Source: an uncultured Lachnospiraceae bacterium
GTDB taxonomy: Bacteria > Bacillota > Clostridia > Lachnospirales > Lachnospiraceae
Direction: 5' to 3'
Assembly: GCA_900549665.1 (NCBI GenBank)
Contig: URPH01000004.1
Coordinates: 1 to 64,000 of the forward strand
Length of the DNA stretch: 64,000 bases
Shown here: one piece after another, positions 8,658 to 16,427 of the stretch
Numbering within the stretch: the first letter of the stretch is position 1
How the letters are laid out: each line of letters begins with the position of its first letter
Notes under the pieces: generated by a model
The model's input: the letters and a program-made list of their open reading frames with translations, nothing else
Told to the model about the DNA's origin: nothing
The model's database searches: none
Program-made: the position numbers and the translations under genes

Positions 8658-8708
8658 GCTTTCAATATTTTTTAGACTGATTTATTCGCCCGACAGGAGG
8701 AATTGCAC

Positions 8709-9155
8709 ATGATCGAAGCAACGAGCTGTGGCGGCGTGGTTATTTTCAGAGGTAAGATTTTACTTCTTTATAAGAGCTATAAAAATAAATATGACGGATG
8801 GGTTCTTCCGAAGGGAACAGTGGAAATGGGTGAAACTCATGAAGAAACTGCTTTGAGGGAAGTATTAGAAGAAACCGGTTCGAAAGCAACCATTATTAAG
8901 TATATTGATAAAAGTGAGTATACCTTTCGTGTGCCGGAAGATATGGTTTCCAAAGAAGTATATTGGTTTTTAATGATGGCTGACAGTTATTACAGCAAAC
9001 CACAACGTGAAGAACATTTTGCCGACTCGGGATTTTACAAATTTCACGAGGCTTATCATTTACTCAAATTCAGCAATGAAAAACAGATTTTAGAGCAGGC
9101 ATATGCTGAGTATCTCGAATTAAAAAAGACCAACTTGTGGGGACACAAATATTGA
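8709..9155 (+). CDS. NUDIX hydrolase
   Basis: Pyrophosphohydrolase of the NUDIX fold, 148 residues. The Nudix box is visible as GETHEETALREVLEETG around residues 44-60, with the expected REVLEE core that binds metal. The strand before it, DGWVLPKGTVEMG, resembles diadenosine tetraphosphate or (d)NTP hydrolases. The ATG at 8709 is preferred over a TTG two codons upstream because AGGAGG (8695-8700) lies 8 nt before it. The substrate cannot be read from the sequence. A terminator follows. Confidence 0.9.
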   Translation: MIEATSCGGVVIFRGKILLLYKSYKNKYDGWVLPKGTVEMGETHEETALREVLEETGSKATIIKYIDKSEYTFRVPEDMVSKEVYWFLMMADSYYSKPQREEHFADSGFYKFHEAYHLLKFSNEKQILEQAYAEYLELKKTNLWGHKY

Positions 9156-9175
9156 TGGGATATTTTCGTTGCAGC

Positions 9176-9205
9176 AAGGAAGGCTTTTGGCCTTCCTTCC
9201 TTTTT
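9176..9205 (+). terminator. Intrinsic terminator after the NUDIX gene
   Basis: AAGGAAGGC (9176-9184) pairs perfectly with GCCTTCCTT (9190-9198) over a 5-base loop, followed by CC and TTTTT. Confidence 0.9.
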
Positions 9206-9236
9206 CCAGTTTTTGAAGCTCAAACCAGGTGGATTT

Positions 9237-9578
9237 ATGCATATATACAAAGAATTATTTTGTGACGATATCTGTCGGAAAAAGAGAAAAAGAATATTAC
9301 GCAAAATCAAATATCATGCAGGTCTTACGTCGGTTTATGTCATTGTGCTATCCGAAGGGCCGGACTATTTTGATCTGCTTCCCGGATATGTTCTAAAACA
9401 AAAGGCTTATCCTGTTGCCAGGATGCATATTATGGGACTGGCTGACGGATACGACAGTGCAGTAGCTTTGGTTACGGATATGATTGATGCTTTTTCAAAA
9501 AAATATGGAACAATCCGATTTAAAGATTTTATTTTACGGGAAAAAGAATTGAATTTTACCGGCTATAACAGGAAATAA
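9237..9578 (+). CDS. Conserved hypothetical protein (113 residues)
   Basis: I do not recognise a named family. The product is basic and appears cytoplasmic, with no membrane segment or signal peptide; it begins MHIYKELFCDDICRKKRKRI and contains the segment RMHIMGLADGYDSAVALVTD, which looks like a folded alpha/beta core. The ATG at 9237 is preferred to a TTG at 9213 because AGGTGG lies just before it. It starts 32 nt after a terminator and ends 5 nt before the DUF2953 gene, so it probably leads the operon that includes ytfJ. A role in sporulation is only suggested by position. Confidence 0.7.
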   Translation: MHIYKELFCDDICRKKRKRILRKIKYHAGLTSVYVIVLSEGPDYFDLLPGYVLKQKAYPVARMHIMGLADGYDSAVALVTDMIDAFSKKYGTIRFKDFILREKELNFTGYNRK

Positions 9579-9583
9579 TATTT

Positions 9584-10543
9584 ATGGGTATACTATTTTT
9601 GGTTTTAAAAATTATTGGGTTTATCCTTTTGGGACTGCTGGCATTTTTTGTATTGCTGCTTTTGGCGGTGTTATTTGTTCCGATACGTTACCGTGTTGTG
9701 GCTCAATATGAAGAAAAAGCCATTGCCCGGATAACTGCCGGCTGGTTTTTGCATCTGATCGGGGGGCGGCTTGTGATCTCCGATCAGGAAAAGTCGTGCA
9801 AACTAAAGCTGTTCGGGATTCCTCTTATTGATTTTTTCTCTCCGCGCAAGGATAGAAGAAAAAAACGAAGATCAAAGAGGCATCAGGATAAACAGCCTGC
9901 AAAACAATCGGTACATCAGGATAAACAGCCTGCAAAACAATCAGTACATCAGGATGAACAGCCGGTAGAACAATCCGTACATCAAGATAAACAAAACAGC
10001 TTGCAAATAAAAGAAGAACAGCAGCAAATCGGATCAGAGAAAGAAAAAGCTTCCGGTTTTGATACCGACCAAGCTTCTGATGAAAAAGCATCCTTTTTTA
10101 CGAAGGTAAGAATCTATATCAACAGAATTTTTGATAAGATTAAAGAAATACGTAAAAAGGAAACAAACCTTAAGGAGAAATACAATAAATGGCTGGTTGT
10201 CTTAAAAAGAGACAGGACAAAAGAGGCTCTTGAGAAGTGTAAAAATACGCTATGCAAAGTGTTAAAGGCTGTCCTGCCACGCAAATGGAAGCTGTTTGTT
10301 CATTATGGAATGGAGGATCCGGCTCTGACGGCGGATATTCTGGGATATTACTGGATGTTATTTGCTGTTTTATCCGGACACATCGACTGTCAGCCGGATT
10401 TTGAAAACAAGGTATTTGAATGTAATCTGCATGCCAAAGGGCATATTCGGATGATCACGATGGTAATTGCCGGATGGAAGTTTTTATTCGATCCGGATCT
10501 GATATATTTACGCAAAATCAAAAAAGAAGTGGATTCATTATAA
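9584..10543 (+). CDS. DUF2953 (YtfI-like) membrane protein with internal tandem repeat
   Basis: The 319-residue product has a hydrophobic N-terminal segment (residues ~2-32), a highly charged linker, and a C-terminal DUF2953 region (HYGMEDPALTADILGYYWML, then QPDFENKVFECNLHAKGHIR). The linker at residues ~100-140 carries three and a half 11-residue units of the type HQDKQPAKQSV. In Bacillus the DUF2953 gene ytfI is next to ytfJ, as here, which supports the call. The function in spore-forming bacteria is not established. RBS is weak; the start follows the upstream stop by 5 nt. Confidence 0.82.
   Translation: MGILFLVLKIIGFILLGLLAFFVLLLLAVLFVPIRYRVVAQYEEKAIARITAGWFLHLIGGRLVISDQEKSCKLKLFGIPLIDFFSPRKDRRKKRRSKRHQDKQPAKQSVHQDKQPAKQSVHQDEQPVEQSVHQDKQNSLQIKEEQQQIGSEKEKASGFDTDQASDEKASFFTKVRIYINRIFDKIKEIRKKETNLKEKYNKWLVVLKRDRTKEALEKCKNTLCKVLKAVLPRKWKLFVHYGMEDPALTADILGYYWMLFAVLSGHIDCQPDFENKVFECNLHAKGHIRMITMVIAGWKFLFDPDLIYLRKIKKEVDSL
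9881..9997 (+). repeat. 33-bp tandem repeat inside the DUF2953 gene
   Basis: Three full units start at 9881, 9914 and 9947, with a partial fourth at 9980. Units 1 and 2 differ by one base. Each encodes HQDKQPAKQSV or a close variant, so unit gain or loss would keep the frame. Confidence 0.9.
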
Positions 10544-10562
10544 TCTGAACGGAGGATATGAG

Positions 10563-10964
10563 ATGAACGAAAATAATTTTAGCAATGTCATTACTTCATT
10601 AATGAAAGGAATGGAGACATTTTTATCAACAAAGACAGTAGTCGGAGAGCCGACGCAGGTGGGGGATACGATCATTCTGCCTTTGGTTGATGTGACATTT
10701 GGTGTCGGGGCCGGTGCTAATGCCAATGACAACAAAAATACCGGAGGCGGCGGAATGTCCGGAAAGATGACCCCCAGTGCTGTTTTGTTGATCCGCAATG
10801 GTCAGACAAAGCTTGTAAATATCAAAAATCAGGATATGGCTACAAAGATCATTGACATGATTCCGGATCTGGTAGACAAATTTACAGCTCCCAAGGAAGA
10901 TATTCCGGTTAGTGATGACGAAGCCGTTGATATGGCTTTCCCGGATGATTCATCCATACTTTAA
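10563..10964 (+). CDS. ytfJ: Spore protein YtfJ/GerW family
   Basis: A 133-residue member of the YtfJ (GerW) family, a forespore-expressed protein needed for normal germination in Bacillus and widespread in Clostridia. Family features visible: an N-terminal amphipathic helix (NVITSLMKGMETFL), IILPLVDVTFGVGAGAN, a glycine-rich stretch (NTGGGGMSGKM) and the following strand PSAVLLIRNGQTKLV. CGGAGGATATGAG precedes the ATG. It sits directly after the DUF2953 gene, a pairing seen in Bacillus. It is evidence that the lineage sporulates or recently did. Confidence 0.9.
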   Translation: MNENNFSNVITSLMKGMETFLSTKTVVGEPTQVGDTIILPLVDVTFGVGAGANANDNKNTGGGGMSGKMTPSAVLLIRNGQTKLVNIKNQDMATKIIDMIPDLVDKFTAPKEDIPVSDDEAVDMAFPDDSSIL

Positions 10965-11050
10965 TACCGGTATTATTCCAACAATAAATGATACTTTTGG
11001 CTTTTTTATCATATACTACAACAAGAATAGAATGTCTGGATTCGGTATAT

Positions 11051-11191
11051 GTGAAAAAAATGATCGGTTTCGGCTGTTTTATGATAGCCGTTGGCATGTT
11101 TATCATGTTGTTTTTGGATAATAATTTTGTGGCGATAATTTTTATTGCTATTTTATTGCTGGTTGGATACAACCTGTTTTGTTGCTGTTGA
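11051..11191 (+). CDS. Small hydrophobic protein (46 residues)
   Basis: A GTG at 11051 (or ATG at 11060) opens a frame encoding a protein that is nearly all membrane helix: GFGCFMIAVGMFIMLFLDN and FVAIIFIAILLLVGYN, ending in FCCC. Two short helices with a DNN turn are likely. No strong ribosome site is visible, which keeps confidence moderate. It lies between ytfJ and the J-domain gene in the same direction. No family name is offered; similar tiny two-helix proteins occur near ytfJ in related clostridia to my knowledge, but I cannot verify that here. Confidence 0.55.
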   Translation: MKKMIGFGCFMIAVGMFIMLFLDNNFVAIIFIAILLLVGYNLFCCC

Positions 11192-11204
11192 AAACGGGGA
11201 TCAC

Positions 11205-11618
11205 ATGGAAAAAGACAAGGAATGGCTTTTTCGGGAAAACATCAGGCTCAAAAAGTTTTCGGACGAGCTTGATCGTAGGGAAAAGGCACTTTTAGAAGAA
11301 AAGAAAAATTTTGAACTGCAGAAAAAGGCATTGGAAATCGGATTTCAGAAGTTAGCGGCTGATAAACAGCAGTTTGAAGCAGAGAAAAGAGAAGCGGCTT
11401 ATCAAAGAAATGCAGAAAAAGCCGGAAAAGATCACCGAGAAGGAAATGAAAAGATCCTTGGTCCGGGATTCTTTGGAGGAATCACGGAAAAGCATGCGCT
11501 CAAAAAAAGATACAAGGAACTTATCAAGATCTATCATCCGGACAATAAAAACGGAGATTCCTTTACCGTTGCCTGTATCACAAAAGAATATGAGATCTTA
11601 AAGGAAGAACTATTCTAG
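11205..11618 (+). CDS. Coiled-coil protein with C-terminal J-domain
   Basis: The 137-residue product starts MEKDKEWLFRENIRLKKFSD and forms one charged coiled coil over residues ~10-75. The last ~45 residues form a DnaJ-type domain: ALKKRYKELIKIYHPDNKNG contains the HPD tripeptide that stimulates Hsp70 ATPase. The ATG at 11205 follows GGGGATC; the frame is open upstream but that part overlaps the small hydrophobic gene. A J-domain at the C-terminus of a coiled coil suggests recruitment of DnaK to a partner; which partner is unknown. It ends the ytfJ group. Confidence 0.8.
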   Translation: MEKDKEWLFRENIRLKKFSDELDRREKALLEEKKNFELQKKALEIGFQKLAADKQQFEAEKREAAYQRNAEKAGKDHREGNEKILGPGFFGGITEKHALKKRYKELIKIYHPDNKNGDSFTVACITKEYEILKEELF

Positions 11619-11727
11619 ATCTGATTTAATTATTAGATGAATTAGATGATATAAATGAGTTTTAGATAGATGCATTTTATAATAAATGTAAACTTGCAAT
11701 TTAAAAAGAGTAATCAGACAAAAAAAG

Positions 11728-11749
11728 AGGATCGTATAAATACGATCCT
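11728..11749. terminator. Bidirectional terminator between the J-domain gene and rpmB
   Basis: AGGATCGTA (11728-11736) pairs perfectly with TACGATCCT (11741-11749) around TAAA. A-rich sequence before and T-rich sequence after give a T-run in both directions, serving the two convergent genes. Confidence 0.9.
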
Positions 11750-11762
11750 TTTTGTTTTTTGA

Positions 11763-11948
11763 TTAAGCTCTTTCAACTAATCCGGATTTTAAACAAGATG
11801 TGCAAACATGCATAGTCTTTGTAGCTCCTTTGACTTTACATTTTACATTTCTGATGTTTGAATTCCAAATACGATTAGATCTTCTATGAGAATGGCTGAC
11901 GTTATTTCCGAAATGAGCGCCTTTACCACAGATATCACATTTTGCCAT
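11763..11948 (-). CDS. rpmB: 50S ribosomal protein L28 (zinc-binding form)
   Basis: Small protein of the large ribosomal subunit, 61 residues. It begins MAKCDICGKGAHFGNNVSHS and ends with MHVCTSCLKSGLVERA, so the paired CxxC motifs of the zinc-containing L28 form are present. The ATG at 11948 is chosen because AGGAGGTG lies just upstream. It is a single-gene unit on the minus strand with its own promoter (11988-12016) and a shared terminator, divergent from the Asp23 gene, an arrangement also known in other Firmicutes. Confidence 0.97.
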   Translation of the reverse strand: MAKCDICGKGAHFGNNVSHSHRRSNRIWNSNIRNVKCKVKGATKTMHVCTSCLKSGLVERA

Positions 11949-11987
11949 TATTGCACCTCCTAACAAAAATTGACTCACAACAAAAAT

Positions 11988-12016
11988 ATACTATCAGATT
12001 TTATATTGATTTGCAA
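11988..12016 (-). promoter_or_regulatory. Promoter of rpmB
   Basis: On the minus strand TTGCAA (12016-12011) and TAGTAT (11993-11988) are separated by exactly 17 bases, about 40 nt upstream of the rpmB start. Confidence 0.7.
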
Positions 12017-12187
12017 GTATATATTTATTTTTTTGTATTTTTTTTCAAAAACCTGAAAAACATCATTATTTAAAGCTGTTTTTACATATAATGAGAAGAA
12101 AATAACGAAAAGAAAATATATAGATATTCCATTTTAAAGAAAATGTTGTTATAATAATATCATTATGACTTTAAGGAGGTAATTGGC

Positions 12188-12544
12188 ATGAAAAGCATCA
12201 TGAATACACATCTGGGTAATATTTCCATTGATAGTGAAGTTATTGCTAATTATGCAGGAACGGTAGCTAATGAATGTTTTGGTGTTGTTGGAATGGCTAA
12301 TGTGAATGTGAAAGACGGACTGGTAAAGCTTCTTAAGCAGGAAAGCTTATCAACCGGCATTTCTGTTATCATCAAAAATTCCGGTATCAGCATCGATTTT
12401 CATTTGATCGTTGCATATGGTGTTAATATTCTTGCCGTATCAGATAATTTAATGAGTACTGTTAAATATAAAGTGGAAGAATTTACAGGATTAAAAGTAG
12501 AAAAAGTCAACATCTTTGTGGAAGGTGTTCGAGTAATCGATTAA
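12188..12544 (+). CDS. Asp23/Gls24 family protein (YloU-like)
   Basis: A 118-residue member of the Asp23/Gls24 family, membrane-associated or envelope-stress proteins of Gram-positive bacteria. Typical features: NISIDSEVIANYAGTVANECFGVVGMA near the N-terminus and the C-terminal VEEFTGLKVEKVNIFVEGVR. Order Asp23-DAK2-recG equals yloU-yloV-recG of Bacillus. AAGGAGG precedes the ATG; a TATAAT at 12150-12155 may be its -10 but the -35 is poor. Exact function in this branch is not known. Confidence 0.92.
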   Translation: MKSIMNTHLGNISIDSEVIANYAGTVANECFGVVGMANVNVKDGLVKLLKQESLSTGISVIIKNSGISIDFHLIVAYGVNILAVSDNLMSTVKYKVEEFTGLKVEKVNIFVEGVRVID

Positions 12545-12559
12545 GAGGAGGATATAACT

Positions 12560-14230
12560 GTGGCTGCAAATACAATTGATAACAGCTTACTTTGCAAAAT
12601 GTTTTTGGCAGGTGCAAAGAATCTGGAAGCCAACAAAGAATATATTAATGAATTAAATGTTTTCCCCGTTCCGGATGGTGATACCGGAACCAATATGACG
12701 ATGACGATTATGTCAGCGGCCAAGGATGTTGCCGGATTAGATGAAACAACAGAGATGAAGGTCATTGCAAAGGCAATCTCTTCCGGTTCCCTTCGTGGTG
12801 CACGAGGTAACTCCGGTGTTATCTTATCACAGCTTTGCAGAGGCTTTGCCAAGATCATCGGTGATGTGGAAGTGATCGACAAAGAAGTTTTAGCCAGAGC
12901 CTGTGAAAGAGCTGTTGAGAGTGCATACAAGGCAGTTATGAAGCCCAAAGAAGGTACAATTCTTACCGTTGCCAAGGGTCTTTGTGAAAAGGTTGTAGAG
13001 CTTTCCGTTGATCCGGATATCGATCTGGACACCGTTATTGACTCTGCTATTGTATATGCAAAAGAGGTTCTGGATAAGACACCTGATATGCTTCCGGTAT
13101 TAAAACAGGCCGGTGTTGTTGATTCGGGCGGATATGGTCTTGTCGTTTTTTTAAGTGGTGCACAGAGTGCTTTCCGTGGGGAAGAAATCGATTTCACGCT
13201 TGATATGCCCGCTGCAGGTTCCGGCAGACCTGTTGCTGACAGTAAAGAGGCTGATACAGCTGATATCAAATTCGGATACTGTACAGAGTTTATTATTTTA
13301 TTGGATAAGGCCTTTAACAGTAAAATGGAAAAGGATTTCAAGGCATTCCTTGAATCCATCGGTGATTCCATTGTTTTAGTTGCCGATGAGGAGATCGTCA
13401 AGGTGCATGTGCATACCAATGATCCGGGTCTTGCCATTCAGAGAGCCCTGACTTATGGTGCACTTTCCAATATGAAGATTGACAATATGCGCTTAGAGCA
13501 TCAGGAAAAGCTGTTCAAGGAGCAGGAAAAGGCTGAAGCAGCAAGCAAAGAGCAGGCAATGGAGCATAAAGAGGTCGGCTTTATTTCCGTATCAGTCGGT
13601 GATGGTATCAATGATATCTTCAAGGATCTTGGGGTTGACCGTATTATTGAAGGCGGTCAGACTATGAATCCCAGTACGGATGATATCTTAAAGGCAATTG
13701 ATCAGGTAAATGCAGACACTGTTTTCATTCTGCCCAATAATAAAAACATTATCATGGCAGCCAATCAGGCACAGGATATGGTAGAAGATAAAAAGGTTAT
13801 CGTTATCCCTACCAAAAATATTCCACAGGGAATCACCGCGATCATCAGCTATGTACCCGAAATGAGTGCAGAGGAAAATGCTGAAAATATGAAAGCTGAG
13901 ATCGAGAATGTCAGAACCGGTCAGGTTACCTATGCTGTCAGAGATACAGAGATCGATGGCATGACCATTCACGAAAACGATATCATGGGTATTGGTGATC
14001 ACAAAATGCTTGCGGTAGGTACGGAAGTGAATGCGACAACCAAAGAAATGATTGATAAAATGATTGAGGAATCAGATGCAGAGCTGATCAGTATTTACTA
14101 TGGCGCAGACATTCCTGACGATGCAGCAGAAGCATTGGCTGATGCTGTCAGCAAAGAACACAGTGACTGTGATGTAGAATTACAGCACGGAGGCCAGCCG
14201 GTTTATTACTATATTGTATCTGTAGAATAA
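12560..14230 (+). CDS. DAK2 domain kinase, FakA/YloV family
   Basis: The DhaL-like N-terminal domain carries the nucleotide/Mg loop NVFPVPDGDTGTN near residues 32-44 and the segment SLRGARGNSGVILSQL. The rest of the 556 residues matches the YloV/FakA layout with a central and a C-terminal DegV-interacting region. Family members with FakB (DegV) partners phosphorylate exogenous fatty acids. No degV gene is in the window. It begins with GTG at 12560 after AGGAGG (12545-12550) and ends 1 nt before recG. Confidence 0.93.
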   Translation: MAANTIDNSLLCKMFLAGAKNLEANKEYINELNVFPVPDGDTGTNMTMTIMSAAKDVAGLDETTEMKVIAKAISSGSLRGARGNSGVILSQLCRGFAKIIGDVEVIDKEVLARACERAVESAYKAVMKPKEGTILTVAKGLCEKVVELSVDPDIDLDTVIDSAIVYAKEVLDKTPDMLPVLKQAGVVDSGGYGLVVFLSGAQSAFRGEEIDFTLDMPAAGSGRPVADSKEADTADIKFGYCTEFIILLDKAFNSKMEKDFKAFLESIGDSIVLVADEEIVKVHVHTNDPGLAIQRALTYGALSNMKIDNMRLEHQEKLFKEQEKAEAASKEQAMEHKEVGFISVSVGDGINDIFKDLGVDRIIEGGQTMNPSTDDILKAIDQVNADTVFILPNNKNIIMAANQAQDMVEDKKVIVIPTKNIPQGITAIISYVPEMSAEENAENMKAEIENVRTGQVTYAVRDTEIDGMTIHENDIMGIGDHKMLAVGTEVNATTKEMIDKMIEESDAELISIYYGADIPDDAAEALADAVSKEHSDCDVELQHGGQPVYYYIVSVE

Positions 14231-14231
14231 A

Positions 14232-16292
14232 ATGGATTATCAGACAAGTATCAAAGAACTTAAGGGCATCGGCGAAAAAAACGGTGCCCTTTTTCATAAA
14301 CTGCATATTGACACCTTATATGATTTACTGACTTTTTTTCCGAGAGCATATGAAAGTTACCCGGCGCTTACTGAGGCCACCGGGTCTGACCATGATAAGA
14401 GGGTTGCGGTATTTGCCACTTTGAAAAGTGAGCCTAAGCTAACTCATATCAAAAAATATCAGATTCTTTCTTTTATAGCATCCGATGAAAAAGATCAGTG
14501 TTTTCATGTCCGGATTTTTAATATGCCGTATCTTAAGAAAACACTTCATGCAGGTCAACGTTATGTTTTTTACGGAAAGATGACGCAGGGCACAGATCAT
14601 CTATCCATGGACCAGCCAAAGCTTTTTAAGCCGGAAGAGTATTTCAGAATGTTAGAAGGATATTTTCCCATTTATCCGTGTACGAAAGGTCTGTCCAATG
14701 AGACCATACGCAAATATATCCGGATGGCTTATGAAATCTTAGAAGAACAGATCCGGGATCCGTTTCCGGATGATCTGATTCAAAAGCGGGGGTTTCCGTC
14801 GTACCGGGATATGGTGCGGATCATGCACAATCCGGATTCGATGGACGAGGTGTTCCGTGCCAAAAAGAGGCTGGCATACGAGGAGTTTTTCTTTTTTCTG
14901 CTTTCTACCAGACAAAATGAAAGCGGACAGGTAAAAAAGACAGAGGTCAACTGTTTTCAAAAGTATGAGGAAGCGGATGCCTTTATAGCTGCACTGCCTT
15001 TTAAGCTTACCGATTCTCAGCTTCGCGCGTGGAAAGAGATTGAACAGGATCTTTGTTCCCATGCAATATGCAATCGTCTTGTACAGGGAGATGTCGGCTG
15101 CGGAAAGACCATGATCGCGATCCTGGCTCTATACAGTTGTGTGTTAAACGGCAAACAGGGCGCTTTGATGGCACCGACAGAGGTCCTGGCACAACAGCAT
15201 TTTCAGTCCATTACGGAAATGACAAAGCAGTACGGACTGCCTTTTCGAATTGCTTTATTGACCGGCAGTGTCAAGGCAAAGGACAAAAAACAGATATATG
15301 CCGAGCTTTCAGATGGAACCGTTAACCTGGTGATCGGAACGCATGCTCTATTGGAAGAACCGGTAGTCTTTCGTGATCTCGGGCTTGTCGTGACGGATGA
15401 ACAGCACCGATTTGGTGTGAGACAAAGAGCTGTGCTGCATGCAAAAGGGCAGGATGTGCATACTATAGTCATGTCTGCAACTCCGATTCCGCGGTCGCTT
15501 GCCATGATCTTATATGGCGGTATGAATGTATCGACGATACCGGAATTGCCGGCGCACAGACTTCCGATCAAAAATGCGGTTGTGGATGTCGGATACCGCA
15601 AGAGTGCCTATCACTTTATGAAACAACAGATCAGGGAAGGCAGACAGATCTATATCATCTGTCCGATGGTCGAAGCCGGAATTTCCGAAGATCTGGAAAA
15701 CGTGGAAGAGTATGCTGAAAAGATCCGTCCGTTTTTTGATGAAACAGTCCGGATCGCAGTTTTGCATGGTAAAATGAAAGGAACGGATAAAAACCGTATC
15801 TTAAATGAATTTGCATCGCATGAAATTGATATTCTGGTTTCGACAACGGTTGTGGAGGTCGGAATCAATGTTCCGAATGCAACCGTCATGATGATCGAAA
15901 ATGCAGAACGTTTCGGATTGGCAGCCCTGCATCAGCTAAGAGGCCGGGTCGGACGAGGAAAGTATCAGTCTTATTGCATTTTTGTCGATTCCACAGCCAG
16001 CGAAAAGAGTAAAAAAAGACTGGATATCCTGGGAAAGACCAATGATGGATTTGAGATTGCCAATGCAGATCTTAGGATGCGTGGGCCGGGAGAACTGTCC
16101 GGAACACTACAAAGCGGTGATGCCGGTTTTGTGTATGCAGATTTGTATGATGATGCTGATATGCTGTATCTTGCCAATGAAGATATCAGTACACTTATTA
16201 CGGATGATCCGTTGCTGGAGGATGCTTCACATATGGGGCTTCGGCAGAAATGGATGGAGTATACAGAGCATGGATACCTCAGGACTATATGA
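14232..16292 (+). CDS. recG: ATP-dependent DNA helicase RecG
   Basis: RecG remodels stalled forks and branch-migrates recombination intermediates. The 686-residue protein has the N-terminal wedge/OB domain, Walker A GDVGCGKT near residue 285, the DEQHRFG box near 390, and motif VI region HQLRGRVGRGKYQSYC, all characteristic. The ATG follows the kinase stop by one base, implying translational coupling. With RuvB and RecU in the same window it provides a third Holliday-junction-acting enzyme. Confidence 0.97.
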   Translation: MDYQTSIKELKGIGEKNGALFHKLHIDTLYDLLTFFPRAYESYPALTEATGSDHDKRVAVFATLKSEPKLTHIKKYQILSFIASDEKDQCFHVRIFNMPYLKKTLHAGQRYVFYGKMTQGTDHLSMDQPKLFKPEEYFRMLEGYFPIYPCTKGLSNETIRKYIRMAYEILEEQIRDPFPDDLIQKRGFPSYRDMVRIMHNPDSMDEVFRAKKRLAYEEFFFFLLSTRQNESGQVKKTEVNCFQKYEEADAFIAALPFKLTDSQLRAWKEIEQDLCSHAICNRLVQGDVGCGKTMIAILALYSCVLNGKQGALMAPTEVLAQQHFQSITEMTKQYGLPFRIALLTGSVKAKDKKQIYAELSDGTVNLVIGTHALLEEPVVFRDLGLVVTDEQHRFGVRQRAVLHAKGQDVHTIVMSATPIPRSLAMILYGGMNVSTIPELPAHRLPIKNAVVDVGYRKSAYHFMKQQIREGRQIYIICPMVEAGISEDLENVEEYAEKIRPFFDETVRIAVLHGKMKGTDKNRILNEFASHEIDILVSTTVVEVGINVPNATVMMIENAERFGLAALHQLRGRVGRGKYQSYCIFVDSTASEKSKKRLDILGKTNDGFEIANADLRMRGPGELSGTLQSGDAGFVYADLYDDADMLYLANEDISTLITDDPLLEDASHMGLRQKWMEYTEHGYLRTI

Positions 16293-16330
16293 CAGACATA
16301 CAACCAACCACAATATTTGGTATTTTTTGT

Positions 16331-16359
16331 TTGAAAAAAATCAAATTATGCTATATGAT
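16331..16359 (+). promoter_or_regulatory. Probable promoter of the topoisomerase B subunit gene
   Basis: TTGAAA (16331-16336) and TATGAT (16354-16359) are separated by 17 bases. It lies 69 nt upstream of the start codon in the recG-parE gap. Confidence 0.5.
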
Positions 16360-16427
16360 GATATCATGGTTGACTGAGGGATAAATCATTCACAATAAAT
16401 ATGTAATATTCAGGAGGAACATTTACT

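Noticed and set aside
9881..9997. CRISPR array
   Set aside because: Units are contiguous without spacers, keep the reading frame and encode repeated residues of a membrane protein.
12541..13437. Long open frame on the minus strand within the DAK2 kinase gene (298 codons)
   Set aside because: Serine-rich low-information product antisense to a well-supported gene; a coding shadow.
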